A stretch of 64,000 nt of DNA from Methylobacterium iners (GCF_022179305.1 NZ_BPQP01000072.1:1-64000); one strand, 5' to 3'; counted from the first letter of the stretch, positions 17,218-25,962 are shown. Notes: generated by a model from the sequence alone, not told the origin. Numbers and translations are program-made.

Positions 17218-17826
17218 ATGGGCTGCGAGGCATGCCGATCGACATTCGCTTCCCTAGATGGCGATTACGTCGAGGGTGGACGAGCTCTTCGACTGGATGA
17301 GGCAGAGCCGCACTGCCGGTGTGAGATTCACTCGGTTAGCGAGTACTCGACTGGGCCCGTTGATGGAGCGGAAACCCTAGTCCGCATCCTTGTCGCCCCA
17401 CAGCACATTGACGGGAAAGGCCGCCCACGAGCTGCGGCGTTGTCAGACGCCGAGCGGAATGGCCTCTCTCTGTTCCGTGTCGCCGGCGCCCGGGACGACG
17501 AAATCCGTACAGTTGCCGAAGGGTTGGTCGAAAAAGCTCGCATCCACAATGGGGCTAAGGCTGGTGTTTTCGGCGTCTTGCTTATGGACTGCGCCGTGAT
17601 CCGTTCCTGTCGTGGCCAGTCCGATGAAACCCCATGTTACTGCGTCTACGACACCGCTCTGGAACACAGCCCAGCGCATGCAGAGACGTTCCAGCGCATC
17701 GCAGGAGCGGAAGATCCCGTCCGAGAAGATCGCCGTCGAGTTCTCTTCTCGCTCGTCCGAGCGAACTTCGTCCCAGTTGATGAATTTCGCGGCGGACTCC
17801 TGAGCGACCTCGCGCCAGGACGGTAA
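17218..17826 (+). CDS. Unknown Cys-containing protein, third gene of operon
   Basis: A 202-residue soluble protein starting 11 bases after the previous stop. The N-terminus reads MGCEACRSTFASLDGDYVEG, with a CxxC, and AEPHCRCEIHSV adds a CxC, so a small metal-binding module is plausible. The middle has a predicted helical region (RTVAEGLVEKARIHNGAKAG) and more Cys (LMDCAVIRSCRG, TPCYCVYDTAL). No family recognised. It ends only 15 bases before the convergent gene at 17842. Confidence 0.65.
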   Translation: MGCEACRSTFASLDGDYVEGGRALRLDEAEPHCRCEIHSVSEYSTGPVDGAETLVRILVAPQHIDGKGRPRAAALSDAERNGLSLFRVAGARDDEIRTVAEGLVEKARIHNGAKAGVFGVLLMDCAVIRSCRGQSDETPCYCVYDTALEHSPAHAETFQRIAGAEDPVREDRRRVLFSLVRANFVPVDEFRGGLLSDLAPGR

Positions 17827-17841
17827 CTCTGTGCCGCAACG

Positions 17842-18051
17842 TTACTCCGGCACCTTCGGCTTTCGCCGGTTTCCCCCATTCCGCTTGAACAGGCTCGGCC
17901 GCGGTGGCGCCTCCAGATCGGTGCGTGGCGTCAACCGGACTTTTGCAACGGTGTCGGACGACGTCTTCGGCCCTACGGGAACATCAGCGTAACCTCTAGG
18001 CAGCTCGATAGGGCCGAATTGACGGTCGTAGAGCGCCCGCACCGCTGGCAC
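17842..18051 (-). CDS. Hypothetical basic protein, 69 aa
   Basis: Read from a GTG at 18051 it gives MPAVRALYDRQFGPIELPRG and a very basic tail (LFKRNGGNRRKPKVPE). The frame is open further upstream but only over the neighbouring gene. No strong ribosome binding site is seen, so the start is uncertain. Last gene of a minus-strand series of four. Confidence 0.45.
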   Translation of the reverse strand: MPAVRALYDRQFGPIELPRGYADVPVGPKTSSDTVAKVRLTPRTDLEAPPRPSLFKRNGGNRRKPKVPE

Positions 18052-18064
18052 GTGCTGAAGCCAC

Positions 18065-18409
18065 TTAACCGCGCGCCTGCCCCATGCCGCCTTCGGAATT
18101 GAACTCGACGCCAGCGGCTTCGAGACGAGCACGAAAGCGAGCGTGCGCCTCCACCAGCAGCCGTGCTTGTCTGTCCTCGATGCCGCGACTCTCACCCGCC
18201 TCGACGACGGCGTGAACGCTTTTCTGCAGGTCGTCGGCGGCCGCATCCAGGCCGGGGTTGCGCTCGATGAGGCCGAGCAGATCAATCAGATATGCACGAA
18301 AGGTCAGAGCAGCGTCTTTGGCGTCTCGGCCTAAGCCGATCTGAAGCAGGGCGGCGTCGATGCCCTCGACTCGCCTGCTCACAAGCTCCTGGCGTAGCTC
18401 TGGCGTCAT
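18065..18409 (-). CDS. Hypothetical helical protein, 114 aa
   Basis: An all-helical, charged protein (starts MTPELRQELVSRRVEGIDAA; later LLVEAHARFRARLEAAGVEF). AGGA lies about 10 bases before the ATG. It belongs to a minus-strand run of small genes at 17842-19003. No family recognised. Confidence 0.65.
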   Translation of the reverse strand: MTPELRQELVSRRVEGIDAALLQIGLGRDAKDAALTFRAYLIDLLGLIERNPGLDAAADDLQKSVHAVVEAGESRGIEDRQARLLVEAHARFRARLEAAGVEFNSEGGMGQARG

Positions 18410-18458
18410 TGGATTGCGGTCCTGGGTCTCACGGCTGAGGCCTTCTCAACGCCTGGTC

Positions 18459-18848
18459 CTACTGATCCTTTTGCCCCTGTCGAGGACGCAGCGACTGCGC
18501 AAGGCGTTCGATGCCCGCAATCTCTGCCTCGTCGTGTGCGTCGGGCGCTTTTGGCCCTTCCTGCTCGCGATCCTGATGCATGATGCGGCTCAGCAAAGGT
18601 GGGGCCGCTCGCCCGTACTCCTCCAGCAGCGAGCAGGCCTTGATCAAGGCCTGAATCTTCGCCTTGGAGGGTGGTCGTCCCAGAAACTGCGCACTCAAGA
18701 GCTGATCCGCCAGCTGCTCAGCCATGTGCGCGACCTGGTCCAGCCGATCGTGCTCAGGAGGAGTGACGGTCCCTGAAGCTTGCTCGCTCACTCCAGATCG
18801 CCCTTCTCCATCAAGTGCTCGGTGAGGGCCGCCGCCTGCCCCACTCAC
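18459..18848 (-). CDS. Hypothetical protein, 129 aa
   Basis: The GTG start at 18848 overlaps the stop of the upstream membrane-protein gene (GTGA), so translation is probably coupled. The central part (DRLDQVAHMAEQLADQLLSA, then KIQALIKACSLLEEYGRAAP) is helical; the C-terminal third is acidic and polar. No family recognised. An internal GTG (VSEQASGTV) is an alternative start. Confidence 0.6.
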   Translation of the reverse strand: MSGAGGGPHRALDGEGRSGVSEQASGTVTPPEHDRLDQVAHMAEQLADQLLSAQFLGRPPSKAKIQALIKACSLLEEYGRAAPPLLSRIMHQDREQEGPKAPDAHDEAEIAGIERLAQSLRPRQGQKDQ

Positions 18849-19003
18849 GAGGAGATCGTTAAGGTCACAACCCCGGCCGCGCCAGCCGCGAAGAGGGCAT
18901 CGAGTTCAGCGTGGGCATAGCCGGCGCGCTTGAGCGCGAATGCGGCTCCGACAATGAGCAGCATGCCGGTCAACGCGAACAACCGTGACAGCGCTGATCC
19001 CAT
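18845..19003 (-). CDS. Small membrane protein, 52 aa
   Basis: Starts MGSALSRLFALTGMLLIVGA and has two short hydrophobic segments (the second is FAAGAAGVVTLTISS). AGGAG is placed 8 bases before the ATG at 19003. Its stop overlaps the next gene. Small holin-like size and topology are noted, but no family can be assigned. Confidence 0.6.
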   Translation of the reverse strand: MGSALSRLFALTGMLLIVGAAFALKRAGYAHAELDALFAAGAAGVVTLTISS

Positions 19004-19072
19004 TCGTTCGCTCCTAGTTTCCTGAGGCGCATCTCGACGCCCTCGCACGTACGATCGATGAGGCTTGGCCTG

Positions 19073-19369
19073 CTACATCTGACAGCGGATATGGGCTATG
19101 GCCTTGTCGTTCTTCGCATAGCCACGTCTGGGCGCTTCTGACGTTTCCTCCAGAAGCTCGAGGCTCCGCGTCTCGTCGAGCCGCAGCAACTTCCAGCCCG
19201 TGCGTTCGCCGCTCTCGCTACCTCCTCGGACTTGCCACACCCGCATCACTGCGTTGCCGTCCGAGGTGGTTCCACACGCATGAACCTCAACGACGCGGGT
19301 ATAGCCGTCGTACCGGATCTCAAGCCGACGCTTCTCCCGCAAGGCTTGGCAGGCGGTTTCAACGCGCAT
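19073..19369 (-). CDS. Conserved protein of WYL-like type, 98 aa
   Basis: The sequence RYDGYTRVVEVHACGTTSDG, then AVMRVWQVRGGSESGERTGW, then KLLRLDETRSLELLEETSEA matches a stand-alone small protein common in Alphaproteobacteria that resembles part of a WYL domain (ligand-sensing fold often tied to nucleic-acid-responsive regulators). It lacks a DNA-binding domain. The N-terminal helix MRVETACQALREKRRLEI is typical. Function not established. Confidence 0.7.
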   Translation of the reverse strand: MRVETACQALREKRRLEIRYDGYTRVVEVHACGTTSDGNAVMRVWQVRGGSESGERTGWKLLRLDETRSLELLEETSEAPRRGYAKNDKAIAHIRCQM

Positions 19370-19553
19370 TAGCTGCCTTCCTCGGTCTGACCCCGGCCTG
19401 CGCCATACTTCTCGGGACTAAACACAAAACCGGGTGACTTAGGCCCAGCCGTCAAGTTGCACGGCCATACCGGCTGCCCCGTGGACAGGGAGTGCAGCAG
19501 ATACGGTGCGCCTTTAGCAGCTGCCCTTCAGCACACGCGAGGGCTGTGCGTTG

Positions 19554-19826
19554 CTATCCGCAGCCTGGCCACCGTTTGCCTCGTGCGAGTGGTTCACGGT
19601 GTTCCAACCCCACACGATGCATCCGATCCAGGAAGGCCTTCACCGCAGGCCAGTACCGGCCGCCAAACAAAGGATCGATCCGAGGAAGGCCTTGCCGCTC
19701 GAGCACGATGGCTAGGTCTGACCAGGCCCAGCTGCGCTCAGGGCCAAGAATGCAAAGCGCGATCTCACTCTCGTCTGGGAAAAGGCATGAGGGTTCTGAT
19801 GTCCGCGGCACTCTTCGAGGAGGCAC
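19554..19826 (-). CDS. Small conserved protein common on mobile elements, 90 aa
   Basis: FPDESEIALCILGPERSWAW, then VLERQGLPRIDPLFGGRYWP, then AVKAFLDRMHRVGL matches a widespread small alphaproteobacterial protein with the LPRIDPLxGGRYWPAVxAF signature. It is often found close to integrase or excisionase genes and may have a winged-helix-like fold. The first GTG is used as start; an inner GTG giving MPRTSEPSCLFPDE is equally possible. Its presence fits an integrated element. Confidence 0.75.
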   Translation of the reverse strand: MPPRRVPRTSEPSCLFPDESEIALCILGPERSWAWSDLAIVLERQGLPRIDPLFGGRYWPAVKAFLDRMHRVGLEHREPLARGKRWPGCG

Positions 19827-19901
19827 TCTGACGTCTCTTTCCCACTTTTGGGCTTCTCAATGAGCGCTCCTCGGGCTTGGCCCGGTGGCGTGCGGACGGA
19901 T

Positions 19902-20123
19902 CTAACCCGGCCCGAGCGTAACCTCGACGCTTGGGTTCACTACAGCCGCGGCAGGTGGCTTGGTCGCGATCGCGTCGGCTAGCAGGTTCAGGCGGCGGGC
20001 GAGGTCGGTGATCTCGTTCAAGGCGACTGCCTTCTCGCTACCCTTCACCGCCCGTGTGATGTCGCTGATCTGGACCTTCGCCATATGGGTCAGCTGGGCG
20101 GCGATCTGCTGCTTCGTCAACAA
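19902..20123 (-). CDS. Hypothetical helical protein, 73 aa
   Basis: Starts at a TTG within the end of the upstream gene (7-base overlap): MLTKQQIAAQLTHMAKVQIS. Helical, with a heptad-like stretch (LARRLNLLADAIATKPPAAA). GGGAG lies about 12 bases upstream. An internal ATG at 20084 is an alternative. No family recognised. Confidence 0.6.
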   Translation of the reverse strand: MLTKQQIAAQLTHMAKVQISDITRAVKGSEKAVALNEITDLARRLNLLADAIATKPPAAAVVNPSVEVTLGPG

Positions 20124-20419
20124 GGCGGTCTCAAGCTCCCTACAGGATGACCGAGGTGGCCTAGAGAGACAGGGTTACCGCGTGGTTCCTGCGCCTCAGG
20201 TTGGTCCTCCACCAAGCCAGCGATCAGGCGCCATAGCTCCTGATGCTCAGGGCCACGCCGCTCAGCGCCAAGAAAGTCCGGGATCGCGCAGTCCGTTACG
20301 TGGCCACCTGAGGCCTCGTTGGCACGGTGGCGCACGAACACCGACCCGCTGGTAGAGCCGCGCACCAAATGCCAGGTGTCACCGTTCTCGCTGACGTACA
20401 GCGGCCGCTCATTCAGCAT
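20117..20419 (-). CDS. Conserved small protein, 100 aa
   Basis: The segment SENGDTWHLVRGSTSGSVFV, then RHRANEASGGHVTDCAIPDF, then GPEHQELWRLIAGLVE corresponds to a small uncharacterised family frequent in Methylobacterium and relatives (NGDxWxLVRDxxSGxxFVRHxxNxxSGG). The last 20 residues look extended by frame drift. Overlaps and probably couples with 19902-20123. Confidence 0.7.
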   Translation of the reverse strand: MLNERPLYVSENGDTWHLVRGSTSGSVFVRHRANEASGGHVTDCAIPDFLGAERRGPEHQELWRLIAGLVEDQPEAQEPRGNPVSLGHLGHPVGSLRPPC

Positions 20420-20740
20420 GGGCTCGCAACTCCGACAGAGGCTGAAACGCCAGCAAGAGCAATAATCCGGCCGCCATTACGCTGTGGCGAACAAACGACC
20501 GTCACCTGCCTATCGGCCGTCTGCAGACACCCGGATGGAGTCATAGCACCCGCCACCACACTGTCCTCACTAGGTGATCGAGGCTTCGTACTACGCGCGA
20601 TGGGCAGCTGAGTGGGGCGGCAAAACGTGTTGCGCCCGTGTTGCATGGACCAGGCGCCGGTCATTTGTAACTCGTTGTAAAATCAGGGTTCGTGTTGCAA
20701 CGTGTTGCAAATCCTATCGGTCACCGAAGAAACACGAAAA
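20420..20740. other. 320-base junction region beside tRNA-Met without a supported gene
   Basis: Frames on both strands exist (for example minus 20413-20664) but overlap other signals and have no ribosome binding sites. The right half carries the CGTGTTGCAA decamer cluster. It is best read as the att/regulatory end of the island. Confidence 0.5.
20626..20710. repeat. Cluster of four CGTGTTGC decamers next to tRNA-Met
   Basis: CGTGTTGCGC (20626-20635), CGTGTTGCAT (20637-20646), CGTGTTGCAA (20691-20700) and CGTGTTGCAA (20701-20710) all point the same way; a related TCGTTGTAA lies between. Spacings of 11 and 10 bases put copies on one helix face. Their location beside the tRNA 3' end suggests binding sites for an integrase or excisionase. 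Confidence 0.6.
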
Positions 20741-20769
20741 AGCCCGCTAAGTCATTGACCTAACGGGCT
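20741..20769 (-). terminator. Terminator downstream of tRNA-Met
   Basis: AGCCCG pairs with CGGGCT around an inner region that can extend the stem, and on the minus strand the hairpin is followed by TTTTTCGTG. It lies 7 bases beyond the CCA end of tRNA-Met and would terminate its transcript. Confidence 0.75.
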
Positions 20770-20776
20770 AAAATCT

Positions 20777-20853
20777 TGGTAGCGAGGGAGGGATTTGAAC
20801 CCCCGACACAAGGATTATGATTCCTCTGCTCTAACCAGCTGAGCTACCCCGCC
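20777..20853 (-). tRNA. tRNA-Met (CAT)
   Basis: A 77-base cloverleaf with encoded CCA. Acceptor GGCGGGG pairs with CCTCGCT through G-T pairs. The D loop is AGCTGGTTA, the anticodon loop ATCATAA gives CAT, and the T loop is TTCAAAT. The regular acceptor pairing at position 1 and the sequence suggest the elongator type; a CAT tRNA-Ile with lysidine cannot be fully excluded. Its 3' end faces the accessory region, so it is the likely integration site. Confidence 0.95.
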
Positions 20854-20937
20854 ACGACGTTTCGCGGCCCTTGAGGAGGACCGCGATCCGCAGGATCGGC
20901 GGTATAGGGAAACCCGCCTTTGCGTGTCAACGGCCCG

Positions 20938-22179
<1,242 letters not shown>

Positions 22180-22351
22180 GGGGCTCGTCCTTCGAGGGTC
22201 TTGGGATGCGTCGATGGGTGCCTAGACCCGGGTCGGGTCCGGCCACAATGCGGCGAAGGCGCCGATTTGTGAAATCCTTACGTCGGAACCGGACGGAACG
22301 GTTGAGCTTGCGCGCGGTTGTCGAGCGATTGTTTCACCGGAGTCCGCGCGC

Positions 22352-22531
22352 ATGACGCTGCTGAAATGGGCCCTCATCTGCTTCGTGATCTCCCTTCTCG
22401 CGGCGGGCCTCGGCTTCACCGGGATCGCCTCGGGCGCCCGCTCCCTGGCGCGCATCCTGTTCGGTTTGTTCCTCCTGCTCGCGATCGTCATCGTCGTGGT
22501 GGCGCTCGCGATCGGGCAGGCGATCTTCTGA
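22352..22531 (+). CDS. DUF1328 family small membrane protein, 59 aa
   Basis: Starts [20 protein letters not shown], then [20 protein letters not shown] and a second hydrophobic helix ending AIGQAIF. This is the DUF1328 (YtjA-like) pattern: two membrane helices joined by a GFxGxAxGxAxxAxxLF segment. CGGAG lies 8 bases before the ATG. It is divergent from trpB and 31 bases upstream of the SDR gene, possibly cotranscribed. Family function unknown; often linked to stress. Confidence 0.88.
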   Translation: MTLLKWALICFVISLLAAGLGFTGIASGARSLARILFGLFLLLAIVIVVVALAIGQAIF

Positions 22532-22562
22532 GCGGATGACGGGCGCGATGCGGGAGAAGACG

Positions 22563-23432
22563 ATGCGGGGAAAGACCTGCCTCGTCACCGGAGCCACGTC
22601 GGGGATCGGCTACGAGACGGCGCTCGGGCTGGCGCGCGCGGGCGGGCATGTCGGCCTCGTCGGCCGCGATCCCGCCCGCGTCGCACAGACCGCCCGCCGC
22701 ATCCGGGCGGAGGTGCCGGACGCCGGCCTCGACACCTTCGTGGCCGATCTCTCCGATCGGGCGGACACGCGTCGGCTGGCGGAGGCCGTGCGGGCGCGCC
22801 TCGCCCGGCTCGAGGTTCTCGTGAACAATGCCGGGGCGATCTTCGACAGGCGCGAGATCACGGCCGACGGCGTCGAACGCACCTGGGCCCTCGACCATCT
22901 CGGCTACGTGCTCCTCACCCTCGAATTGCTCGACCTCCTCAAGGCGAGCGCCCCGGCCCGCATCGTCAACGTCGCCTCGGCGGCCCATGCCCGCGCCCGG
23001 ATCGATTTCGGCGATGTGCAGGGCGCGCGGTCCTACGGCGCGGTGAAGGCCTATTCGCAGGCCAAGCTCGGCAACGTGCTCTTCACCTATGCGCTGGCGC
23101 GGCGGCTCGAGGGCACCGGCGTCACCGTGAACGCCCTGCATCCCGGCGTCGTGGCGACGGGCTTCGCGCGGGACACCGGCGGCTGGTTCGGGATCGCCTG
23201 GAGCCTGATCCGTCCCTTCCTGATCAAGCCGGCGGACGGCGCGGCGACCTCCCTGTTCCTCGCGACCTCGCCGGAGGTGGAGGGGGTCAGCGGGCGCTAC
23301 TTCGCGAGGTGTCGGGAGACCGCGTCCTCCGCCTACAGCCGGGACCCGGACGTCCAGGAGCGGACCTGGGCGCTCAGCCTCGTGCAGCTCGGTTTGCCGG
23401 CCTCTGCCGCGTCGCCGTCCGGTCACACCTGA
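22563..23432 (+). CDS. SDR family NAD(P)-dependent oxidoreductase
   Basis: A short-chain dehydrogenase of 289 residues, of the retinol-dehydrogenase-like subgroup. Near the N-terminus it has the cofactor motif TGATSGIG, then FVADLSD, then VLVNNAGAIF, then a Ser of VASAAH and the catalytic YSQAK. LHPGVVATGFAR matches the typical PG motif. The start at 22563 (MRGKTCLVTG) is favoured because GGGAG lies 7 bases upstream; two earlier in-frame ATGs exist. Substrate unknown. Confidence 0.92.
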   Translation: MRGKTCLVTGATSGIGYETALGLARAGGHVGLVGRDPARVAQTARRIRAEVPDAGLDTFVADLSDRADTRRLAEAVRARLARLEVLVNNAGAIFDRREITADGVERTWALDHLGYVLLTLELLDLLKASAPARIVNVASAAHARARIDFGDVQGARSYGAVKAYSQAKLGNVLFTYALARRLEGTGVTVNALHPGVVATGFARDTGGWFGIAWSLIRPFLIKPADGAATSLFLATSPEVEGVSGRYFARCRETASSAYSRDPDVQERTWALSLVQLGLPASAASPSGHT

Positions 23433-23728
23433 GGGACGCGCCGCAGGAATCAGGCGGCAACTTGAACCCGATCTCAGCCAAGCGTGGCCCCATCCGGTCC
23501 AAGCCCGGCTAAGGCCTGCAGATCTCAGCGGATCCCTGCACGATTTGCACGCAGACGATTTGCACGCACCTGACCCGATCGTCCCAATATAGCCAAGCTT
23601 ACAACAATCGGCCGAGTGTTCGTTCGTATTCCGGGCGAGTTCGATGCCGCCCGATGAATGATCCGTTTCGGAACGATACTTCGTGTACGGAATTGTTGCT
23701 GGCGATAACAGCTTTGGAGGAGCAGCCC
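23433..23728. other. Intergenic region with paired direct repeats
   Basis: About 300 bases without a gene. It holds the 14-base direct repeats at 23540-23568 and an AT-richer stretch (23575-23700) before the ribosome binding site GGAGG of the exported repeat protein; this is probably the promoter region. Confidence 0.45.
23540..23568. repeat. Two 14-base direct repeats, one base apart
   Basis: ACGATTTGCACGCA occurs at 23540-23553 and again at 23555-23568. The period is 15 bases. It lies about 160 bases upstream of the exported protein at 23729 and could be a regulator binding site or simple duplication. Confidence 0.55.
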
Positions 23729-24112
23729 ATGAAACTCTCGATGATCGCCAGCGCCGCGGCCATTCTTGCGCTCACCGCAGGAACGTCCCTGGCCGCACCC
23801 TGCAACACCGGCTCCACGGCGGGTCAGCAGACCTCGAACGATAGGAATTCGCGGGTCGATCCGGGCGCCAAGAACCTGGCCGGCGGCCAGCAGCCGGCCT
23901 CGCCCGGCACCGTCGGCGCCATGAACAACGTCGGCGCCAACCAGGGCCTCGGCGAGAAGCAGGTCGCCAACACCGTGACGGACAAGGGCCGCGAGGACCC
24001 CGCCAGCAAGAACCTCGCCGGCGGCCAGCAGCCGGCCTCGCCCGGGACGGTGGGTGCGTTGAACAACGCTGGCGAGAATCAGGCGCTCGGCAAGAAGGAC
24101 GACAATTGCTGA
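23729..24112 (+). CDS. Exported protein with two internal repeats, 127 aa
   Basis: A signal peptide (MKLSMIASAAAILALTAGTS, cleaved near LAA-PC) is followed by a hydrophilic chain containing KNLAGGQQPASPGTVGAMNN and again KNLAGGQQPASPGTVGALNN about 47 residues later. Two Cys (one just after the signal peptide, the other the last residue) could form a disulphide. The ATG at 23729 has GGAGGAG upstream. It is probably a periplasmic or secreted disordered protein; function unknown. Confidence 0.75.
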   Translation: MKLSMIASAAAILALTAGTSLAAPCNTGSTAGQQTSNDRNSRVDPGAKNLAGGQQPASPGTVGAMNNVGANQGLGEKQVANTVTDKGREDPASKNLAGGQQPASPGTVGALNNAGENQALGKKDDNC

Positions 24113-24422
24113 CCCATCCTGCAGCGGGCGAGTGATCTGCCCGCGCAGGATAGGCCCGTCGTGACCCCGTCGCGGCGGGCCTTTCCATGCCGATGGCCTC
24201 CGCCTCGGCGTCACTCGAGCGCCGATGCCCGGCAGGCACGCCTGCTGCCCGAGGAGCGGGCCCGTGCCGATCGGCCGCCCCGAGGCTCCCGCGCCCCTTG
24301 GATGCTCTTGCCCCAGACCAGCCCGTCGCCAGGGCATCGGCCATGGCGGCTTGATTTTCCCAGTCGATCCCGCATCCAACCGTGCGGTGTCGGTGTAGCG
24401 ATGCCGTGACGTCGGAGACGGG
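24113..24422. other. 310-base stretch without a gene upstream of the sigma factor
   Basis: The frames here are shadows. A GGAG ribosome binding site for the sigma gene lies at its right end. No promoter can be assigned with confidence. Confidence 0.45.
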
Positions 24423-24995
24423 ATGACGGTTGCCAGGGCCACGACAGCGATGCCGTCACCCGCCCTCGATCTGGAGAAGGCGCTCCTCGCCTGTGCAAGC
24501 GGAGACAAGGCGGCCCTGCGCGCGATCTACGACAGCGAGGCCGCGCAGATGCTCGGTGTCGCGCGGCGCTTCCTTCCGCGCTCCACCCTGGCCGAGGAGG
24601 TCGTCCACGACGTCTTCGTCAAGATCTGGCGCAATGCGGGGGCCTTCGACCCCGCACGGGGCAACGCCAGGGCCTGGATCTACACGATCCTGCGCCACCA
24701 CGCCCTGAACACGCTTCGCACCGAACGGCGCATGGACCTGACCGATGACTTGGAACCCTTCGGCCTCGTCAGTCACGAGGAGGGTCCCGAGGCGGTCGTC
24801 ATGCGCTTGTCCGAGACCAGCCGCCTCCGGCTCTGCCTCAACGCGCTCGAGCCGAAGAGGCGGGAGATGATCGTGCTCGCGTACCTGCAAGGTCTCACGC
24901 ACGGGGAGCTTGCCGGCCGCTTCGGTGTTCCCCTGGGAACGATGAAATCCTGGATTCGACGCTCGCTGGCAGTTCTGAAGGACTGCATGGCATGA
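24423..24995 (+). CDS. ECF-family RNA polymerase sigma factor
   Basis: A 190-residue sigma-70 family protein with region 2 (MLGVARRFLPRSTLAEEVVH, then DVFVKIWRNAGAFDPARGNA, RAWIYTILRHHALNTLR) and region 4 (NALEPKRREMIVLAYLQGLT, then LAGRFGVPLGTMKSWIRRSL). Closest in style to the SigK/RpoE group paired with RskA-type anti-sigma factors. GGAG lies 6 bases before the ATG at 24423; an ATG at 24450 is an alternative. Its stop overlaps the anti-sigma start (ATGA), the usual arrangement. Confidence 0.93.
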   Translation: MTVARATTAMPSPALDLEKALLACASGDKAALRAIYDSEAAQMLGVARRFLPRSTLAEEVVHDVFVKIWRNAGAFDPARGNARAWIYTILRHHALNTLRTERRMDLTDDLEPFGLVSHEEGPEAVVMRLSETSRLRLCLNALEPKRREMIVLAYLQGLTHGELAGRFGVPLGTMKSWIRRSLAVLKDCMA

Positions 24996-25729
24996 CGGGC
25001 TCAAGCCACAACGAGACCCTGGCCGCGGAATACGCCCTGGGCCTGCTCGAGGGAGAGGGTCTCGCCCAGGCGGAGCGGCTGAACGCGGAGGACGAGGGTT
25101 TCAGCCTGTCGGTCGCCGCCTGGCGCGCACGCTTCACGGAGCTCGACATGACGGCGAGCCCGGCGGTACCCGGATCGGGGCTCTGGGAGCGGATCGCGGC
25201 AAGCGTCGTCCGGGGCGACGCGGCGGCGCCTCAACCGGTGGCATCGCCCACCCAGATCCGGCGCGAAGGACCGTCCTTCCTCGCGAGGCTCTGGGCGAGC
25301 TTGCCCCTGTGGCGCGCAGCGGGGCTCGTCGCGACGGCCGCCGCCCTCGTGCTCGCCCTGGCCCTCGCCGCGGCCTCGCGCCGAGGGAACGAGCCGGTCT
25401 ACGTGGCGGTCCTGATGACGGACGCGGCCACGCCCGCGGCCATCGTCAACGCCTATCGCGATGGACGGGCGGAGCTGATCCCCCTCGAACCCATCCCGGT
25501 GCCCGAGGGCAAGGCGCTGCAGATCTGGACCCTGTGGGATCGCGAGCGCGGACCGGTCTCCATCGGCCTCCTCGATCGGGCCCGCTCCGTGCCGCTCGGA
25601 ACCGAGCGGCTGCCGGAGACGCGTGCGGACCAGCTGTTCGAGATCACGCTCGAACCGAAGCAGGGCTCCCCGACGGGCCGTCCGACCGGGCCGATCCTGA
25701 TGAAGGGTCTCACTCACGCCCCCCTCTGA
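24992..25729 (+). CDS. RskA-type anti-sigma factor
   Basis: A 245-residue membrane protein. The N-terminal cytoplasmic part (NETLAAEYALGLLEGEGLAQ, then FSLSVAAWRARFTELD) is the anti-sigma domain expected to hold the ECF factor. One membrane helix lies at about 108-128 (RAAGLVATAAALVLALALAA). The periplasmic RskA domain has LPEGK-like PVPEGKALQIWTLWDRERGP and ends PTGPILMKG. It overlaps the sigma gene by 4 bases. Release probably follows a periplasmic or membrane signal; the stimulus is unknown. Confidence 0.92.
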   Translation: MTGSSHNETLAAEYALGLLEGEGLAQAERLNAEDEGFSLSVAAWRARFTELDMTASPAVPGSGLWERIAASVVRGDAAAPQPVASPTQIRREGPSFLARLWASLPLWRAAGLVATAAALVLALALAAASRRGNEPVYVAVLMTDAATPAAIVNAYRDGRAELIPLEPIPVPEGKALQIWTLWDRERGPVSIGLLDRARSVPLGTERLPETRADQLFEITLEPKQGSPTGRPTGPILMKGLTHAPL

Positions 25730-25821
25730 CGTCCCAGGGTCGCGGCCCGGCCGGATCGCACGCTTGTGAGGAGCCCCATCGAGAAGGTTGACGGCGCGTT
25801 AACCATACCGGCCTAGCTTCT

Positions 25822-25835
25822 GTATGATTTCATAC
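25822..25835. promoter_or_regulatory. Perfect inverted repeat GTATGA-TT-TCATAC
   Basis: A 6-base inverted repeat with a 2-base centre lies 18 bases before a small open frame at 25854. It overlaps a TATGAT hexamer that could act as a -10 box, with TTAACC 18 bases upstream. An operator-plus-promoter reading is plausible but unproven. Confidence 0.4.
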
Positions 25836-25853
25836 GTAAGTTGCAGGATCGCG

Positions 25854-25952
25854 ATGACGACACTGACGATCCTGGACCCGGTGACCGGCAGATACGTCAC
25901 CATTCCCATGCCGCCGAAACCGACGAAGCCGAACGCCCGACCTCGAACCTGA
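25854..25952 (+). CDS. Very small open frame, 32 aa
   Basis: Reads MTTLTILDPVTGRYVTIPMP and a basic Pro/Lys tail. It is followed after 10 bases by the next gene and preceded by the palindrome at 25822. Composition is protein-like and the order suggests a leader gene or a tiny protein; AGGA lies about 7 bases before the ATG. Confidence 0.45.
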   Translation: MTTLTILDPVTGRYVTIPMPPKPTKPNARPRT

Positions 25953-25962
25953 ACACGACGGC

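Noticed and set aside
1-20770. Integrase, transposase or CRISPR array in the accessory region
   Set aside because: I looked for tyrosine-recombinase and transposase motifs and for regularly spaced repeats and found none; the island call rests on gene content and the tRNA junction.
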